The notes beneath the pieces were generated by a model. That model did no database searches. It saw nothing but the letters and a program-made list of their open reading frames with translations, and had not been told where the DNA came from. From Erwinia_E haradaeae_G (GTDB lineage: Bacteria; Pseudomonadota; Gammaproteobacteria; Enterobacterales; Enterobacteriaceae), in the NCBI RefSeq assembly GCF_900698955.1, contig NZ_LR217720.1:558001-622000 (forward strand): a DNA stretch of 64,000 bases. Reading direction: 5' to 3'. A program made the translations under genes and the position numbers. Each line of letters begins with the position of its first letter. Position 1 is the first letter of the stretch. This document shows positions 53,041 to 63,029 of the stretch, piece after piece.

Positions 53041-54529
53041 CTTAATGCAAACTCGCAATTTGAGTTACCTATTAGCTCCATGGGTACCTCACACACCTCA
53101 TCGTACATTACGGGAAATGAGATTAGATAGTCGTAGTGTATTGTTAGATGATTTATTTGTAGCCGTTCATGGACATTCAACTAATGGACATCATTTCATT
53201 TCACAGGCCATCAATCAAGGTGCGGCGGCAGTTATTGCTGAAACCACCGAGAAAAGAAATCACGGTAAGATTAATCACATACAAGGTATCCCTGTTATTT
53301 ACATAATGAATCTCTCTCATTGCCTATCAGCAATTGCGGGGCGTTTTTATCAAAATCCTAGTCAAAAACTTACGCTCATTGGTGTCACTGGTACTAATGG
53401 AAAAACTACTACCACTCATCTATTAGCGCAATGGGTACAACTTCTAGGTTATGCAAGCGCTGTTATGGGTACACTTGGTAATGGTCTATATGGAAAGCTA
53501 TGGCTTACTAAGAATACCACTGATTCTGCAGTAGATGTACAACGAACACTGCGCTCTCTCTTTAATCATGGCGCACAACTTGTAGGAATGGAAGTTTCTT
53601 CACATGCCCTTACACAACATCGTGTAGCAGCTATACATTTTGCAGCAGTAGCTTTTACTAATCTCAGCCATGATCACCTAGATTATCATGAAAATATGCA
53701 AAACTATGAATATAGCAAGTGGAAACTTTTTTCTCAACATCAAGTGGGACAAATTATCATCAACAGTGACAATCCCGTTGGGAATAAATGGCTAAAGATG
53801 CTACCAAGTGCGGTATATGTTACTACAAAGAGTGATAAAGTGAAAGGCTTTAAAAAATGGTTACAAGCAATAAAAATTACCTACTACGATGATGGTGCTA
53901 GTGTGTATTTTAATTCTAGTTGGGGGAATGGATGTATTGATACTAATCTCATAGGATCATTTAATATTAGCAATCTCTGTATTAGTCTAGCTACGTTACT
54001 ATCTCTAGAATATCCATTAGATATGCTAATTAATACTGCTGGACAATTACAACCTATTACAGGTCGTATGCAAACTTTCAGTGTCCTTAATAAACCCAAG
54101 GTAGTAGTAGATTATGCTCATACACCTGATGCATTAGAAAAGGTATTAATAGCACTACGCCATTACTGCAAGGGAGCATTATGGTGTGTATTTGGCTGCG
54201 GTGGTGACCGTGATAAAGGTAAGCGCCCTTTAATGGGGAAAATTGCTGAACAGCTTGCTGATATTATAGTCATTACTAGCGATAATCCGCGTAATGAAGA
54301 TCCATATCACATTACTGATGAGATATTAAGCGGCCTACTGACTCCAGGATCTGCATACGTAATGATAGATCGTACGCAGGCAATAAGTTATGCCATAAGA
54401 CAAGCACAATTACATGATGTGGTCCTAATTGCAGGTAAGGGAAGTGAAAACTATCAAATCTTCAGCACACAAAATGTTAGCTACTCTGACTTAAATTTAG
54501 TCTTACATCTTTTAAGGACACTAAATTGA
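53033..54529 (+). CDS. murE: UDP-MurNAc-L-Ala-D-Glu:meso-DAP ligase
   Basis: MurE adds meso-diaminopimelate to the murein precursor in the cytoplasm. The 498-residue product (E. coli 495) has the ATP loop GVTGTNGKTTTTHLL, the central segment AVAFTNLSHDHLDYH and the meso-DAP recognition motif DNPR in ITSDNPRNEDPYHI, which argues for DAP-type rather than Lys-type murein. GCGGDRDKGKRPLMG is also intact. It overlaps ftsI at the front and murF at the end (TTGA overlap). Confidence 0.97.
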   Translation: MNNLMQTRNLSYLLAPWVPHTPHRTLREMRLDSRSVLLDDLFVAVHGHSTNGHHFISQAINQGAAAVIAETTEKRNHGKINHIQGIPVIYIMNLSHCLSAIAGRFYQNPSQKLTLIGVTGTNGKTTTTHLLAQWVQLLGYASAVMGTLGNGLYGKLWLTKNTTDSAVDVQRTLRSLFNHGAQLVGMEVSSHALTQHRVAAIHFAAVAFTNLSHDHLDYHENMQNYEYSKWKLFSQHQVGQIIINSDNPVGNKWLKMLPSAVYVTTKSDKVKGFKKWLQAIKITYYDDGASVYFNSSWGNGCIDTNLIGSFNISNLCISLATLLSLEYPLDMLINTAGQLQPITGRMQTFSVLNKPKVVVDYAHTPDALEKVLIALRHYCKGALWCVFGCGGDRDKGKRPLMGKIAEQLADIIVITSDNPRNEDPYHITDEILSGLLTPGSAYVMIDRTQAISYAIRQAQLHDVVLIAGKGSENYQIFSTQNVSYSDLNLVLHLLRTLN

Positions 54530-55887
54530 TTCCAATCACATTAAAGCAGTTAGCGGAGATTACTAAAGGAACTTTATATGGTTCTGACACTACAGTTTTT
54601 AATATTAGCACCGATACGCGTCAAATACAAGCAGGGAACTTATTTATGGCCTTACAGGGTAAAAACCATGATGCACATAAATTTATCTCCTCTGCTATCT
54701 CTGCAGGGTGCTCTAGCCTAGTAGTTAGTAAGAGGCTGCACTTACCTATCTCGCATGTAGTAGTCAATAATACACGTATTGCACTAGGTGTTATAGCCCA
54801 ATGGGTCCGCCAACAATCTAACGCAAAGGTTGTTGCCATTACCGGGTCGTCTGGAAAAACATCGGTAAAAGAAATGACCGCTTCTATTCTACATCATTGC
54901 GGTAATGTATTAGCTACTGCTGATACTCTCAATAATGATATTGGTGTACCAATAACATTACTACGCCTTTGCCGCGCACACCAGTACGCTGTTATTGAAC
55001 TAGGTGCTAACCATCCAGGAGAGTTATCCTATATTTCTTCATTAGCACAACCAGAAAGCGTTTTGATTAATAATCTATCTGCTGCGCACTTAGAGGGATT
55101 TGGCTCTCTCACAGGCTTATCTAAGGCCAAGGGGGAAGTTTTACAGACTTTGCCACCAAAAGGCACAGCTATTATTAATAACGACAGCAATGATTTACCA
55201 ATATGGAAAAATGCCCTTAAAGGCAAGAATATTTGGCGCTTCTCATCAAACCACATCAAAATGTGTGACTTTTACGTATCATGTATAACTCGCACGCAAC
55301 TTAGCACACACTTTAATCTTCATACACCGCAGGGTTGTATAGCAGTAATGATACCGTTTTTTGGACAGCATCATATTTCTAATGCAGTGGCTGCAAGTGC
55401 ATTAGCGCTATCTATTGGTGCACCACTACATGCAATCCCACAAGGATTAAAGAATCTACAAGCAATACCTGGGCGCCTGTTTCCCATACCACTTACAAAA
55501 CATAAATTACTCATAGATGACAGTTATAATGCAAACATGGGATCCATGACTACAGCTGTCAAAGTACTTGCAGATAGACCGGGATATCGTGTCATGATTG
55601 TTGGTAATATGAAAGAAATGGGTGATCATGCCACTGCATACCATAGTCAAATAGGTTGTATCATTCGCTATTCTGGGATCAATAAAGTCTTAAGTATAGG
55701 CTCCTTAGGACAGTATATTGCCCGTGAAAGTCATGTAGGCGAATGCTTTAAAGACCCGGAAACATTAAGTATAAGAGCACGCGAGTTACTGATACAACAT
55801 CAAGATATTACTTTATTAGTTAAAGGTTCACGTGGTTCACATATGGAAAGAATAGTAAAACTTTTGCAGGAGAGCCATGCATGTTAA
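54526..55887 (+). CDS. murF: UDP-MurNAc-tripeptide:D-Ala-D-Ala ligase
   Basis: MurF adds D-Ala-D-Ala to complete the pentapeptide precursor. The 453-residue product (E. coli 452) has the ATP loop ITGSSGKTSVKEMTAS and the segments NNDIGVPITLLRL, VIELGANHPGELSYI, AVPGRLFP-type IPGRLFPIPL and DDSYNANMGSMTTAVKVLA. Translation most likely starts at TTG 54526, overlapping the murE stop, with AAGGA upstream. The frame's MIPITLKQLAEITKG fits E. coli MISVTLSQLTDILNG, so TTG is preferred to any later ATG. It overlaps mraY by 7 bases. Confidence 0.96.
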   Translation: MIPITLKQLAEITKGTLYGSDTTVFNISTDTRQIQAGNLFMALQGKNHDAHKFISSAISAGCSSLVVSKRLHLPISHVVVNNTRIALGVIAQWVRQQSNAKVVAITGSSGKTSVKEMTASILHHCGNVLATADTLNNDIGVPITLLRLCRAHQYAVIELGANHPGELSYISSLAQPESVLINNLSAAHLEGFGSLTGLSKAKGEVLQTLPPKGTAIINNDSNDLPIWKNALKGKNIWRFSSNHIKMCDFYVSCITRTQLSTHFNLHTPQGCIAVMIPFFGQHHISNAVAASALALSIGAPLHAIPQGLKNLQAIPGRLFPIPLTKHKLLIDDSYNANMGSMTTAVKVLADRPGYRVMIVGNMKEMGDHATAYHSQIGCIIRYSGINKVLSIGSLGQYIARESHVGECFKDPETLSIRARELLIQHQDITLLVKGSRGSHMERIVKLLQESHAC

Positions 55888-56963
55888 TCTATCTAGCGCA
55901 AAATATAGGTATATTACATTCAAGATTTGACGTAATGTTCGATCTAATACTTCGTGCGACCCTCAGTCTATTCACTTCTTTTGTTATATGTTTGTGGTTG
56001 GGACCTTATATTATTACTCGCCTTCAAAAAATAGCTTGCAGCCAAGTTATACGTATTAATGGCCCACAAACTCATTTTCAAAAAAAGGGTACGCCAACTA
56101 TGGGAGGGGTCATCATCCTCCTCGCTATAATCTTTTCAGTACTGCTTTGGGTAAAAATGTATAATGCATACGTTTGTTGTGTACTATTTATTCTAGTCAG
56201 TTACGGTGCTATTGGATTTATAGATGATTACAGAAAAATAATACATAATAATACTGTAGGATTACCTGCGCGTTGGAAGTACACTTTGCAATCAGTCATT
56301 GCTATAGCAATGTTTATTGTTATATATATCTCAGGAAGAGATATATACTCCACTGCGTTAGTCATACCATTTGTAAAATATGTCATACCACAAACTGGTA
56401 TTTTATACCTGCTCCTAACCTATATTGTTATTGTTGGTACTAGTAATGCTGTAAATATTACTGATGGTTTAGATGGTTTAGCTATTATGTCCACAGTATT
56501 AATAGCCGCAGGTTTTGCACTCGTGGCGTTAGCAACAGGTAATATGCGATATGCTACATATCTGCATATACCTTATCTCAGATACGCCAGCGAACTGGTT
56601 GTGGTCTGTGCTTCCATTTGTGGAGCTGGATTGGGTTTTTTATGGTTTAACACCTATCCTGCACAAATCTTTATGGGGGATGTTGGCTCGTTAGCCCTAG
56701 GTGCTGCACTTGGTGTGATAGCAATATTGTTGTGTCAAGAATTTTTACTAATGATTATGGGCGGCGTATTTGTTATAGAAACACTTTCGGTAATCCTACA
56801 GGTTGGATCATTTAAATTACGCGGTCAGCGTATTTTTCGCATGGCTCCATTACATCATCATTATGAATTACAAGGTTGCCCTGAACCGCGAATTATTGTG
56901 CGATTGTGGATCACTTCACTCATACTAGTGCTGTTAGGTCTGATTAGTCTAAAGGTGCGATAG
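55881..56963 (+). CDS. mraY: Phospho-MurNAc-pentapeptide transferase
   Basis: MraY transfers phospho-MurNAc-pentapeptide to undecaprenyl phosphate, making lipid I in the inner membrane. The 360-residue product equals E. coli in length, with about ten membrane segments. Catalytic residues D115 and D116 (GFIDDYRK) and D267 (FMGDVGSLALG) have the E. coli numbers, and the final MAPLHHHYELQG is intact. A CAGGAGAG site inside the murF end precedes the ATG. Confidence 0.97.
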   Translation: MLIYLAQNIGILHSRFDVMFDLILRATLSLFTSFVICLWLGPYIITRLQKIACSQVIRINGPQTHFQKKGTPTMGGVIILLAIIFSVLLWVKMYNAYVCCVLFILVSYGAIGFIDDYRKIIHNNTVGLPARWKYTLQSVIAIAMFIVIYISGRDIYSTALVIPFVKYVIPQTGILYLLLTYIVIVGTSNAVNITDGLDGLAIMSTVLIAAGFALVALATGNMRYATYLHIPYLRYASELVVVCASICGAGLGFLWFNTYPAQIFMGDVGSLALGAALGVIAILLCQEFLLMIMGGVFVIETLSVILQVGSFKLRGQRIFRMAPLHHHYELQGCPEPRIIVRLWITSLILVLLGLISLKVR

Positions 56964-56964
56964 C

Positions 56965-58281
56965 ATGGCGAACTATCAAGGGAAAAAAGTTATTATTATT
57001 GGTTTGGGTGTGACAGGTCTCTCATGTGTTGATTTTTTTATCAGACGTGGTGTCATGCCTCGCCTAATAGATACACGCCTTAAACCACCTGGTTTACATA
57101 AACTAGCTAGAAATATTCAGTACCATGTTGGAGGAATGAATGATGAATGGTTGTTAAGTTCTGATTTAATTATCAGCAGTCCTGGTATCTCCCTCATGCA
57201 TCCATCTCTTATAACTGCTGCCAAAGCCGGAATTGAAATTATTGGTGATATTGAACTTTTTTGTCGTGAAACACAAACACCTATTGTTGCTATAACTGGC
57301 TCTAATGGAAAAAGCACGGTTACTTCTTTGGTTAGCACAATGGCGCAAACTGCAGGTTGGAGAGTAGGAAGTGGCGGTAATATTGGTTTACCCGCGCTCA
57401 TGCTACTACAAAACCCAGCACAGCTGTACATACTCGAACTGTCTAGCTTTCAGCTTGAAACCACTTACAGCTTGACAGCAGATACCGCTGTTATCTTAAA
57501 CGTTACTGAAGATCACATGGACCGCTATCCACAAGGCATGCAGCAATATTTTTGTGCTAAACAACGTATCTATAACCACGCTAAAACTTGTATCTTTAAC
57601 GCTGATGATGCAATGACTATACCGGTGTATAATGGTCATGCATGTTACCGCAGCTTTGGTATAAAAAGTGGTGATTATCAATTAAAATACCATAAAAAAA
57701 ATACTTGGCTGCAAGCGCAAGGGAGTATGATTTTGAATACTAATGATATGCAGATCACCGGGCAACATAACTTTACTAACGCTCTGGCTGCTCTTGCGAT
57801 AGCAGATTCAATCAATTTACCACGAGAAATAAGTAAGCTAGTCTTAACGACATTTCGTGGCCTAGAGCATCGCTTTCAGTTAGTATATAAAAATAATGGT
57901 GTACGATGGATTAACGATTCTAAATCTACTAATGTTAACAGCGCGGTAGCGGCGCTCAAAAGCGCAAAGTGTACTGGAGTTTTATGGTTATTACTAGGAG
58001 GGGATGGCAAATTAGCTAATTTTACAGCTCTGAAAATATTTCTTCAAAAACCACATATTCGTCTTTATTGTTTTGGACGTGATGGCACAGCTCTATCGAA
58101 ATTGCGCCCAGAAATAACAGTGCAAACTGAGACAATGACTGAAGCAATACTGCAAATTTCTGCTCAGACAAAACCTGGTGACTTAGTTCTATTAACACCA
58201 GCTTGTTCTAGTTTAGATCAATTTACTAGCTTTAAACAACGCGGAATGTTATTTTCCAAACTTGCACGCGAGGTTGGATAA
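56965..58281 (+). CDS. murD: UDP-MurNAc-L-Ala:D-Glu ligase
   Basis: MurD adds D-Glu to UDP-MurNAc-L-Ala. The product is 438 residues, as in E. coli. The N-terminal Rossmann-like part has KVIIIGLGVTGLSCVDFF, the ATP loop is ITGSNGKSTVTSLVST, and ILELSSFQLETTYSL, NVTEDHMDRYP and FRGLEHRFQLVYKNNGVRW are intact. It begins one base after the mraY stop, and its stop shares a base with the ftsW ATG (TAATG). Confidence 0.97.
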   Translation: MANYQGKKVIIIGLGVTGLSCVDFFIRRGVMPRLIDTRLKPPGLHKLARNIQYHVGGMNDEWLLSSDLIISSPGISLMHPSLITAAKAGIEIIGDIELFCRETQTPIVAITGSNGKSTVTSLVSTMAQTAGWRVGSGGNIGLPALMLLQNPAQLYILELSSFQLETTYSLTADTAVILNVTEDHMDRYPQGMQQYFCAKQRIYNHAKTCIFNADDAMTIPVYNGHACYRSFGIKSGDYQLKYHKKNTWLQAQGSMILNTNDMQITGQHNFTNALAALAIADSINLPREISKLVLTTFRGLEHRFQLVYKNNGVRWINDSKSTNVNSAVAALKSAKCTGVLWLLLGGDGKLANFTALKIFLQKPHIRLYCFGRDGTALSKLRPEITVQTETMTEAILQISAQTKPGDLVLLTPACSSLDQFTSFKQRGMLFSKLAREVG

Positions 58282-59492
58282 TGCAAATATCAACGATAAA
58301 CTTAGTACATGGATTAACGCACATATGGGGAAAATGGCTAATATACCTCAAAACTGATGCTAAACAACCAACAACATTACTATATGATCGTACATTATTA
58401 TGGCTAGCCTTTGGTTTAACCGGCATCGGTCTTGTCATGGTAACATCAGCCTCTATGCCAATCAGTCAGCGCTTATTAAAAGATCCTCTATTTTTTGCTA
58501 AGCGCGATGCGTTATATTTATTATTGTCATTAGGAATGGCGCGCATCACATTATGTCTTCCAGTAGATTTCTGGAAACGATCTAGTACTCTGATGTTACT
58601 AATAACTATCACGTTATTACTTTTAGTGCTAGTCATCGGTAACTCAATCAATGGTGCAATGCGCTGGATTTCGCTAGGACCAATTGGCATTCAGCCCGCA
58701 GAGTTATCTAAATTATCATTGTTCTGTTATCTTTCTAACTATTTAGTTAGAAAGGTTCATGAAGTTCGTAATAAATTCTGGGGTTTCTTAAAACCTATGG
58801 GTGTTATGTTATTATTGGCTATCTTATTACTAGCGCAACCAGACTTAGGCACTGTAGTGGTTCTTTTTGTGACCACGCTTGCTATACTATTTCTCAGTGG
58901 TGCGAAATTATGGCAGTTTCTAGCACTTATTGGTGTCGGTGTCTCTACTGTGAGCCTACTAATTATAACTGAACCATATCGTATGAAACGTCTCACTTCT
59001 GTCTGGAATCCCTGGGCTGATCCGTTTGGCAGCGGGTATCAACTGACTCAATCTTTAATGGCCTTTGGTCGAGGAGAGATATGGGGACAGGGACTAGGTA
59101 ACTCAATACAAAAACTAGAATATTTACCAGAAGCACATACTGATTTCATCTTTTCTATTATTGGCGAAGAGCTGGGGTACATTGGTGTAGTCATAGGATT
59201 GATTATGCTATTCTTTATTTCCTTTCGTGCTATGTTAATCGGAAAAAACGCACTAGCAGTTCATCAATGTTTTTCAGGATTTCTTGCATCTGCAATTGGT
59301 GTTTGGTTTGGTTTTCAAACACTAGTAAATGTTGGAGCTGCCACGGGCATTCTACCAACTAAAGGCTTAACTTTTCCACTAATTAGCTATGGAGGATCTA
59401 GTCTTCTCATTATGTCAACAGCTATTGCAATTTTGTTACGCATCGATTATGAAATACGTCTAGCACAATCTCAAGCTTTTATAAGAGGGTAG
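58281..59492 (+). CDS. ftsW: Septal peptidoglycan glycosyltransferase FtsW
   Basis: FtsW polymerises lipid II at the septum with FtsI. The 403-residue product (E. coli 414) is a SEDS-family membrane protein with about ten helices. Conserved segments are NGAMRWISLGPIGIQPAELS, LLAQPDLGTVVVLF, PFGSGYQLTQSLMAFGRGE, EAHTDFIFSIIGEELGYIGV and LPTKGLTFPLISYGGSSL, which includes the acidic residue needed by SEDS enzymes. It ends 3 bases before murG. Confidence 0.96.
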   Translation: MQISTINLVHGLTHIWGKWLIYLKTDAKQPTTLLYDRTLLWLAFGLTGIGLVMVTSASMPISQRLLKDPLFFAKRDALYLLLSLGMARITLCLPVDFWKRSSTLMLLITITLLLLVLVIGNSINGAMRWISLGPIGIQPAELSKLSLFCYLSNYLVRKVHEVRNKFWGFLKPMGVMLLLAILLLAQPDLGTVVVLFVTTLAILFLSGAKLWQFLALIGVGVSTVSLLIITEPYRMKRLTSVWNPWADPFGSGYQLTQSLMAFGRGEIWGQGLGNSIQKLEYLPEAHTDFIFSIIGEELGYIGVVIGLIMLFFISFRAMLIGKNALAVHQCFSGFLASAIGVWFGFQTLVNVGAATGILPTKGLTFPLISYGGSSLLIMSTAIAILLRIDYEIRLAQSQAFIRG

Positions 59493-59495
59493 GAA

Positions 59496-60553
59496 ATGCA
59501 TAAAAAAAAAATAATGATAATCTCCGGAGGAACCGGCGGACACATTTTTCCAGGGTTAGCTATAGCTGACTATCTAAGAGTATTAAACTGGGAAGTGCTT
59601 TGGCTAGGTACTTCTGAGAGAATGGAGTCTTATTTAGTCCCAAAGCATGATATTCAAATTCAATTTATCCATATCCGTGGACTACGCGGTCACAGCGTAT
59701 TCACCGCTTTTACATTACCAATGCGTATTTTTTGTGCCTGGCGCCAAGCGCGGAAAGTTATAAAATCATGGTCTCCAGACGTAGTATTAGGCATGGGAGG
59801 TTATGTATCCGGTCCAGGCGGTTTAGCCGCATTGAGTTGTGGCGTACCTTTAATTCTGCATGAACAAAACAGTATTGCTGGATTAACCAATAAGTGGTTG
59901 GCTAAATTGCCAGTAAAGTTATACAAGCATTTCCAGGAGCATTTCCTGCCGCAGAAGTGGTGGGTAACCCAGTACGCATGGATCTGCTAGCGTTACCCGC
60001 ACCATCTGTACGTTTTTCCGGACGTCAAGGGCCTATTCGCGTATTGGTTCTAGGTGGCAGTCAAGGTTCAAAGATATTGAATCAGACGATGCCACAAGTA
60101 GCAGAAAAGCTTGGGCAAACCATTGAGTTATGGCATCAAGTTGGTAAAGGAAAGCTCAATGCAGTTTGTGATCAATATCACAATATAAACTATAAATATT
60201 ATAAAGTATCAGAATTTATTGATGATATAGCTAATGCTTATTCTTGGGCTGATATAGCGGTATGTAGATCAGGTGCCATGACTGTAAGTGAGTTGGCCAT
60301 TGTGGGTCTACCAGCTATTTTTATACCATTCCAACATAAAGATCGTCATCAATACTGGAATGCGCTACAGCTAGTAACAGTCGGTGGCGCGATTATTTGT
60401 GAACAAAAACAATTCAACGCAGATATAATGGTAAAGACTTTATCGATCTTGGATCGCCAAATATTATTGAAGATGGCTAATCAAACCCGTTCTATGGCTA
60501 TACCTAATGCGACAGAGCGCGTCTCTGCAATAATACAAAACACAGTCCGCTAA
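59496..60553 (+). pseudogene. murG: Lipid II synthase MurG with a single-base frameshift
   Basis: MurG adds GlcNAc to lipid I, making lipid II, and is essential where murein is made. Two overlapping frames together give a full-length MurG. The first (59496-59990) has ISGGTGGHIFPGLAIADYL, GMGGYVSGPGGLAA and LHEQNSIAGLTNKWLAKLP. The second carries VVGNPVRMDLLALP, LVLGGSQGSKILNQTMPQ, CRSGAMTVSELAIVGLP and PFQHKDRHQYWNAL. The switch is at CCAGTAAAGTTATAC, about 59911-59925. Adding one A to the AAA at 59915-59917 restores PVKVIQAFPGAFP, as in E. coli. No other lesion is visible. It may be a real recent mutation, an assembly or sequencing error in an A-run, or a site of slippage. A GTG at 59957 could start only the second half. 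Confidence 0.9.
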
Positions 60554-60630
60554 TACCGCGACTATATATTTGATACAAAAAAGTGTGGTTGTGTCAACGT
60601 GCAGAATGAAAAACTGACTAGTAGGCTCCA

Positions 60631-62091
60631 ATGATACATACTCAAAAACTAGATAAACTATGCGCTATTACTCCTGAAATGCGCAGGATACGGCATATTC
60701 ATTTTGTAGGTATTGGTGGTGCAGGAATGAGCGGTATTGCTTTGATTCTTGCTAAAGAAGGGTATAAGATTAGTGGTTCAGAATTAGTTCCGAATACAGT
60801 GACGCAACACCTCAGAACTCTTGGTGTAACCATCTATTTTCATCACTGTTCTAAAAATATCACTGGTGCTGGCGTAGTAGTACTATCTAGCGCTATATCA
60901 CAAGATAACCCAGAAATCACTGAAGCCCGTAAATTACGCATTCCGATTGTTCATCGCGCAAGAATGTTAGCAGAGATAATGCGCTTTCGATATGGTATTA
61001 CTATTGCGGGTACACATGGGAAAACAACTACCACGGCCATGCTTGTAGAAATATATGAAAAAGGAGGACTAAATCCCACATTTGTAAATGGTGGAATCGT
61101 AAAATCAGTAGGTACACATGCTCAACTTGGTAGTAGTCGTTATCTTATTGTAGAAGCGGATGAAAGTGATGCTTCTTTTCTTCATTTGCAACCAATAATA
61201 ACCATTGTCACTAATATTGAAGCTGATCACATGGATACATACCATGGTGATTTTAATAATCTTAAAGAAACTTTTCTTAATTTTTTACACAATCTTCCTT
61301 TTTATGGATTAGCTGTTCTATGTATTGACGATGCAGTGATTCGTGATTTAATACCAAAAATAAAACGTCAGATTCTCACGTATGGCTTCAGTAAAGATGC
61401 TGATGTGCAACTCCAACACTACCAACATCATGGAACACAAGGATACTTTACGCTTATTCGTCGCAACAAGCCTACAATGAAGGTCAGAATTAACACCCCA
61501 GGCTTACATAATGCTCTTAATGCTGCAGCAGCCATAGCAGTAGCCACTGAAGATAATATTAATGATCCAAATATCCTACATGCATTGCAAAATTTTCAAG
61601 GAGTTGAAAGACGTTTTGATCTCCTAGGTGAGTATTCCTTATATCAAATTACTGGCCGTGTAGGGACAGTCATTCTTCTTGAAGACTATGGGCATCATCC
61701 AAAAGAAATTGATGTTACTATACAAACTATACGCGCTAGTTGGCCCGATCGAAATCTTATTATGATTTTTCAACCACATCGTTATACTCGTACACGTGAT
61801 TTATATTCTGATTTTACAAATATACTATCAAAAGTAGACCTATTAATCATGCTAGAGGTTTATTCTGCTGGTGAATCACCGATACAGGGAATAAATAGTG
61901 ATACACTATGCAGTGATATCAGAAGTAGTAAAAAAATAGATCCTATTTTTATTTCTCACAACGAGACGTTACTCGCCAATCTTCTACCAAGATTAACTGG
62001 AAATGATCTAATTGTATTTCAGGGTGCGGGCAATATCGATACCATTGCCCGTATGTTATCTTTCCTGCTGCATGAGAGCAAGTTATCATGA
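60631..62091 (+). CDS. murC: UDP-MurNAc:L-Ala ligase
   Basis: MurC adds L-Ala to UDP-MurNAc, the first amino-acid step of murein synthesis. The 486-residue product (E. coli 491) has HFVGIGGAGMSGIALILAKE, the ATP loop IAGTHGKTTTTAMLVEIYEK, VEADESDASFLHLQP, NIEADHMDTY, FQGVERRFDLLGEY and DYGHHPKEI, then FQPHRYTRTRDL. It follows murG after 77 bases, the largest gap inside this otherwise tightly packed run. The stop overlaps the ddlB ATG (ATGA). Confidence 0.97.
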   Translation: MIHTQKLDKLCAITPEMRRIRHIHFVGIGGAGMSGIALILAKEGYKISGSELVPNTVTQHLRTLGVTIYFHHCSKNITGAGVVVLSSAISQDNPEITEARKLRIPIVHRARMLAEIMRFRYGITIAGTHGKTTTTAMLVEIYEKGGLNPTFVNGGIVKSVGTHAQLGSSRYLIVEADESDASFLHLQPIITIVTNIEADHMDTYHGDFNNLKETFLNFLHNLPFYGLAVLCIDDAVIRDLIPKIKRQILTYGFSKDADVQLQHYQHHGTQGYFTLIRRNKPTMKVRINTPGLHNALNAAAAIAVATEDNINDPNILHALQNFQGVERRFDLLGEYSLYQITGRVGTVILLEDYGHHPKEIDVTIQTIRASWPDRNLIMIFQPHRYTRTRDLYSDFTNILSKVDLLIMLEVYSAGESPIQGINSDTLCSDIRSSKKIDPIFISHNETLLANLLPRLTGNDLIVFQGAGNIDTIARMLSFLLHESKLS

Positions 62092-63029
62092 GAAAAAAGA
62101 AGCAGTACATGGTTGAAAAAATAGCCGTCTTACTAGGTGGAAACTCTGCAGAACGTAATATTTCTCTATTATCGGGTCAAGAAGTTTTTCAAGCCCTACG
62201 GGATATCGGAATGGATGCTCAACCTGTAGATATACGAGATTTTCCAATACTTCAATTAAAAAAAGAAGGTTTTATGAAAGCTTTTATTGCACTACATGGA
62301 CGTGGCGGTGAAGATGGTACCATTCAAGGTGTACTGGAATATCTCCAGATTCCTTACACTGGTAGCGGGATATTGGCTTCCGCTATTAGTATGGATAAAT
62401 TACGTAGTAAATATATATGGAAAGGATATGGTCTGCCAGTTGCCCCCTTTGTAGCATTAAAATGGAGTAAAATAAATGGCGACCTAGATAAAAAATTAAC
62501 AGAAAAAATTGAAACACTAGGACTGCCTGTATTTGTCAAACCAAATCGTGAGGGGTCTAGCATAGGTATTTCGCGCGTAAATAAAATATCAGATTTAAAA
62601 AAGGCGCTGACAAAAGCCTTTCGTTATGATCAAGAAGTATTAGTAGAAGCATTTCTCAGTGGTGCAGAATATACTGTGGGGATTCTGGGATCTCAAAGTC
62701 TACCGCCAATATGTATTCAATACTCTGAAGAATTCTATAACTATAATGCTAAATATATTTCCGATGGAACTCATTATCTATTACCATCAGGACTGAGCCT
62801 GGAAAAAGAAGCAGAATTACAATCATTAAGCCTAAGTGCATGGAATGCACTTGGATGTAGAGGTTGTGGACGCATTGATATCATTACAGGGAATGATGGA
62901 AAATTTTACCTTCTTGAGGTTAATACATCTCCGGGGATGACACAGAATAGTTTGATACCGCGCGCTGCTAAAAAGATAGGGATAAGTTTTTCAACACTAG
63001 TAAAAGACATTCTTAATCTATCTCACTAA
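62088..63029 (+). CDS. ddlB: D-alanine-D-alanine ligase B
   Basis: DdlB makes the D-Ala-D-Ala dipeptide used by MurF. The product is 313 residues from the ATG at 62088, which overlaps the murC stop. An in-frame ATG at 62109 would give 306 residues, exactly the E. coli length, and a start MVEKIAVLLGGN like the family; the choice is open. ATP-grasp segments ALHGRGGEDGTIQGVLEYL, PYTGSGILASAISMDKLRSK, VKPNREGSSIGISRV and LLEVNTSPGMTQNSLIPRAA are intact. It is the last intact dcw gene before a 0.9 kb gap where ftsQ is expected. Confidence 0.96.
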   Translation: MRKKKQYMVEKIAVLLGGNSAERNISLLSGQEVFQALRDIGMDAQPVDIRDFPILQLKKEGFMKAFIALHGRGGEDGTIQGVLEYLQIPYTGSGILASAISMDKLRSKYIWKGYGLPVAPFVALKWSKINGDLDKKLTEKIETLGLPVFVKPNREGSSIGISRVNKISDLKKALTKAFRYDQEVLVEAFLSGAEYTVGILGSQSLPPICIQYSEEFYNYNAKYISDGTHYLLPSGLSLEKEAELQSLSLSAWNALGCRGCGRIDIITGNDGKFYLLEVNTSPGMTQNSLIPRAAKKIGISFSTLVKDILNLSH

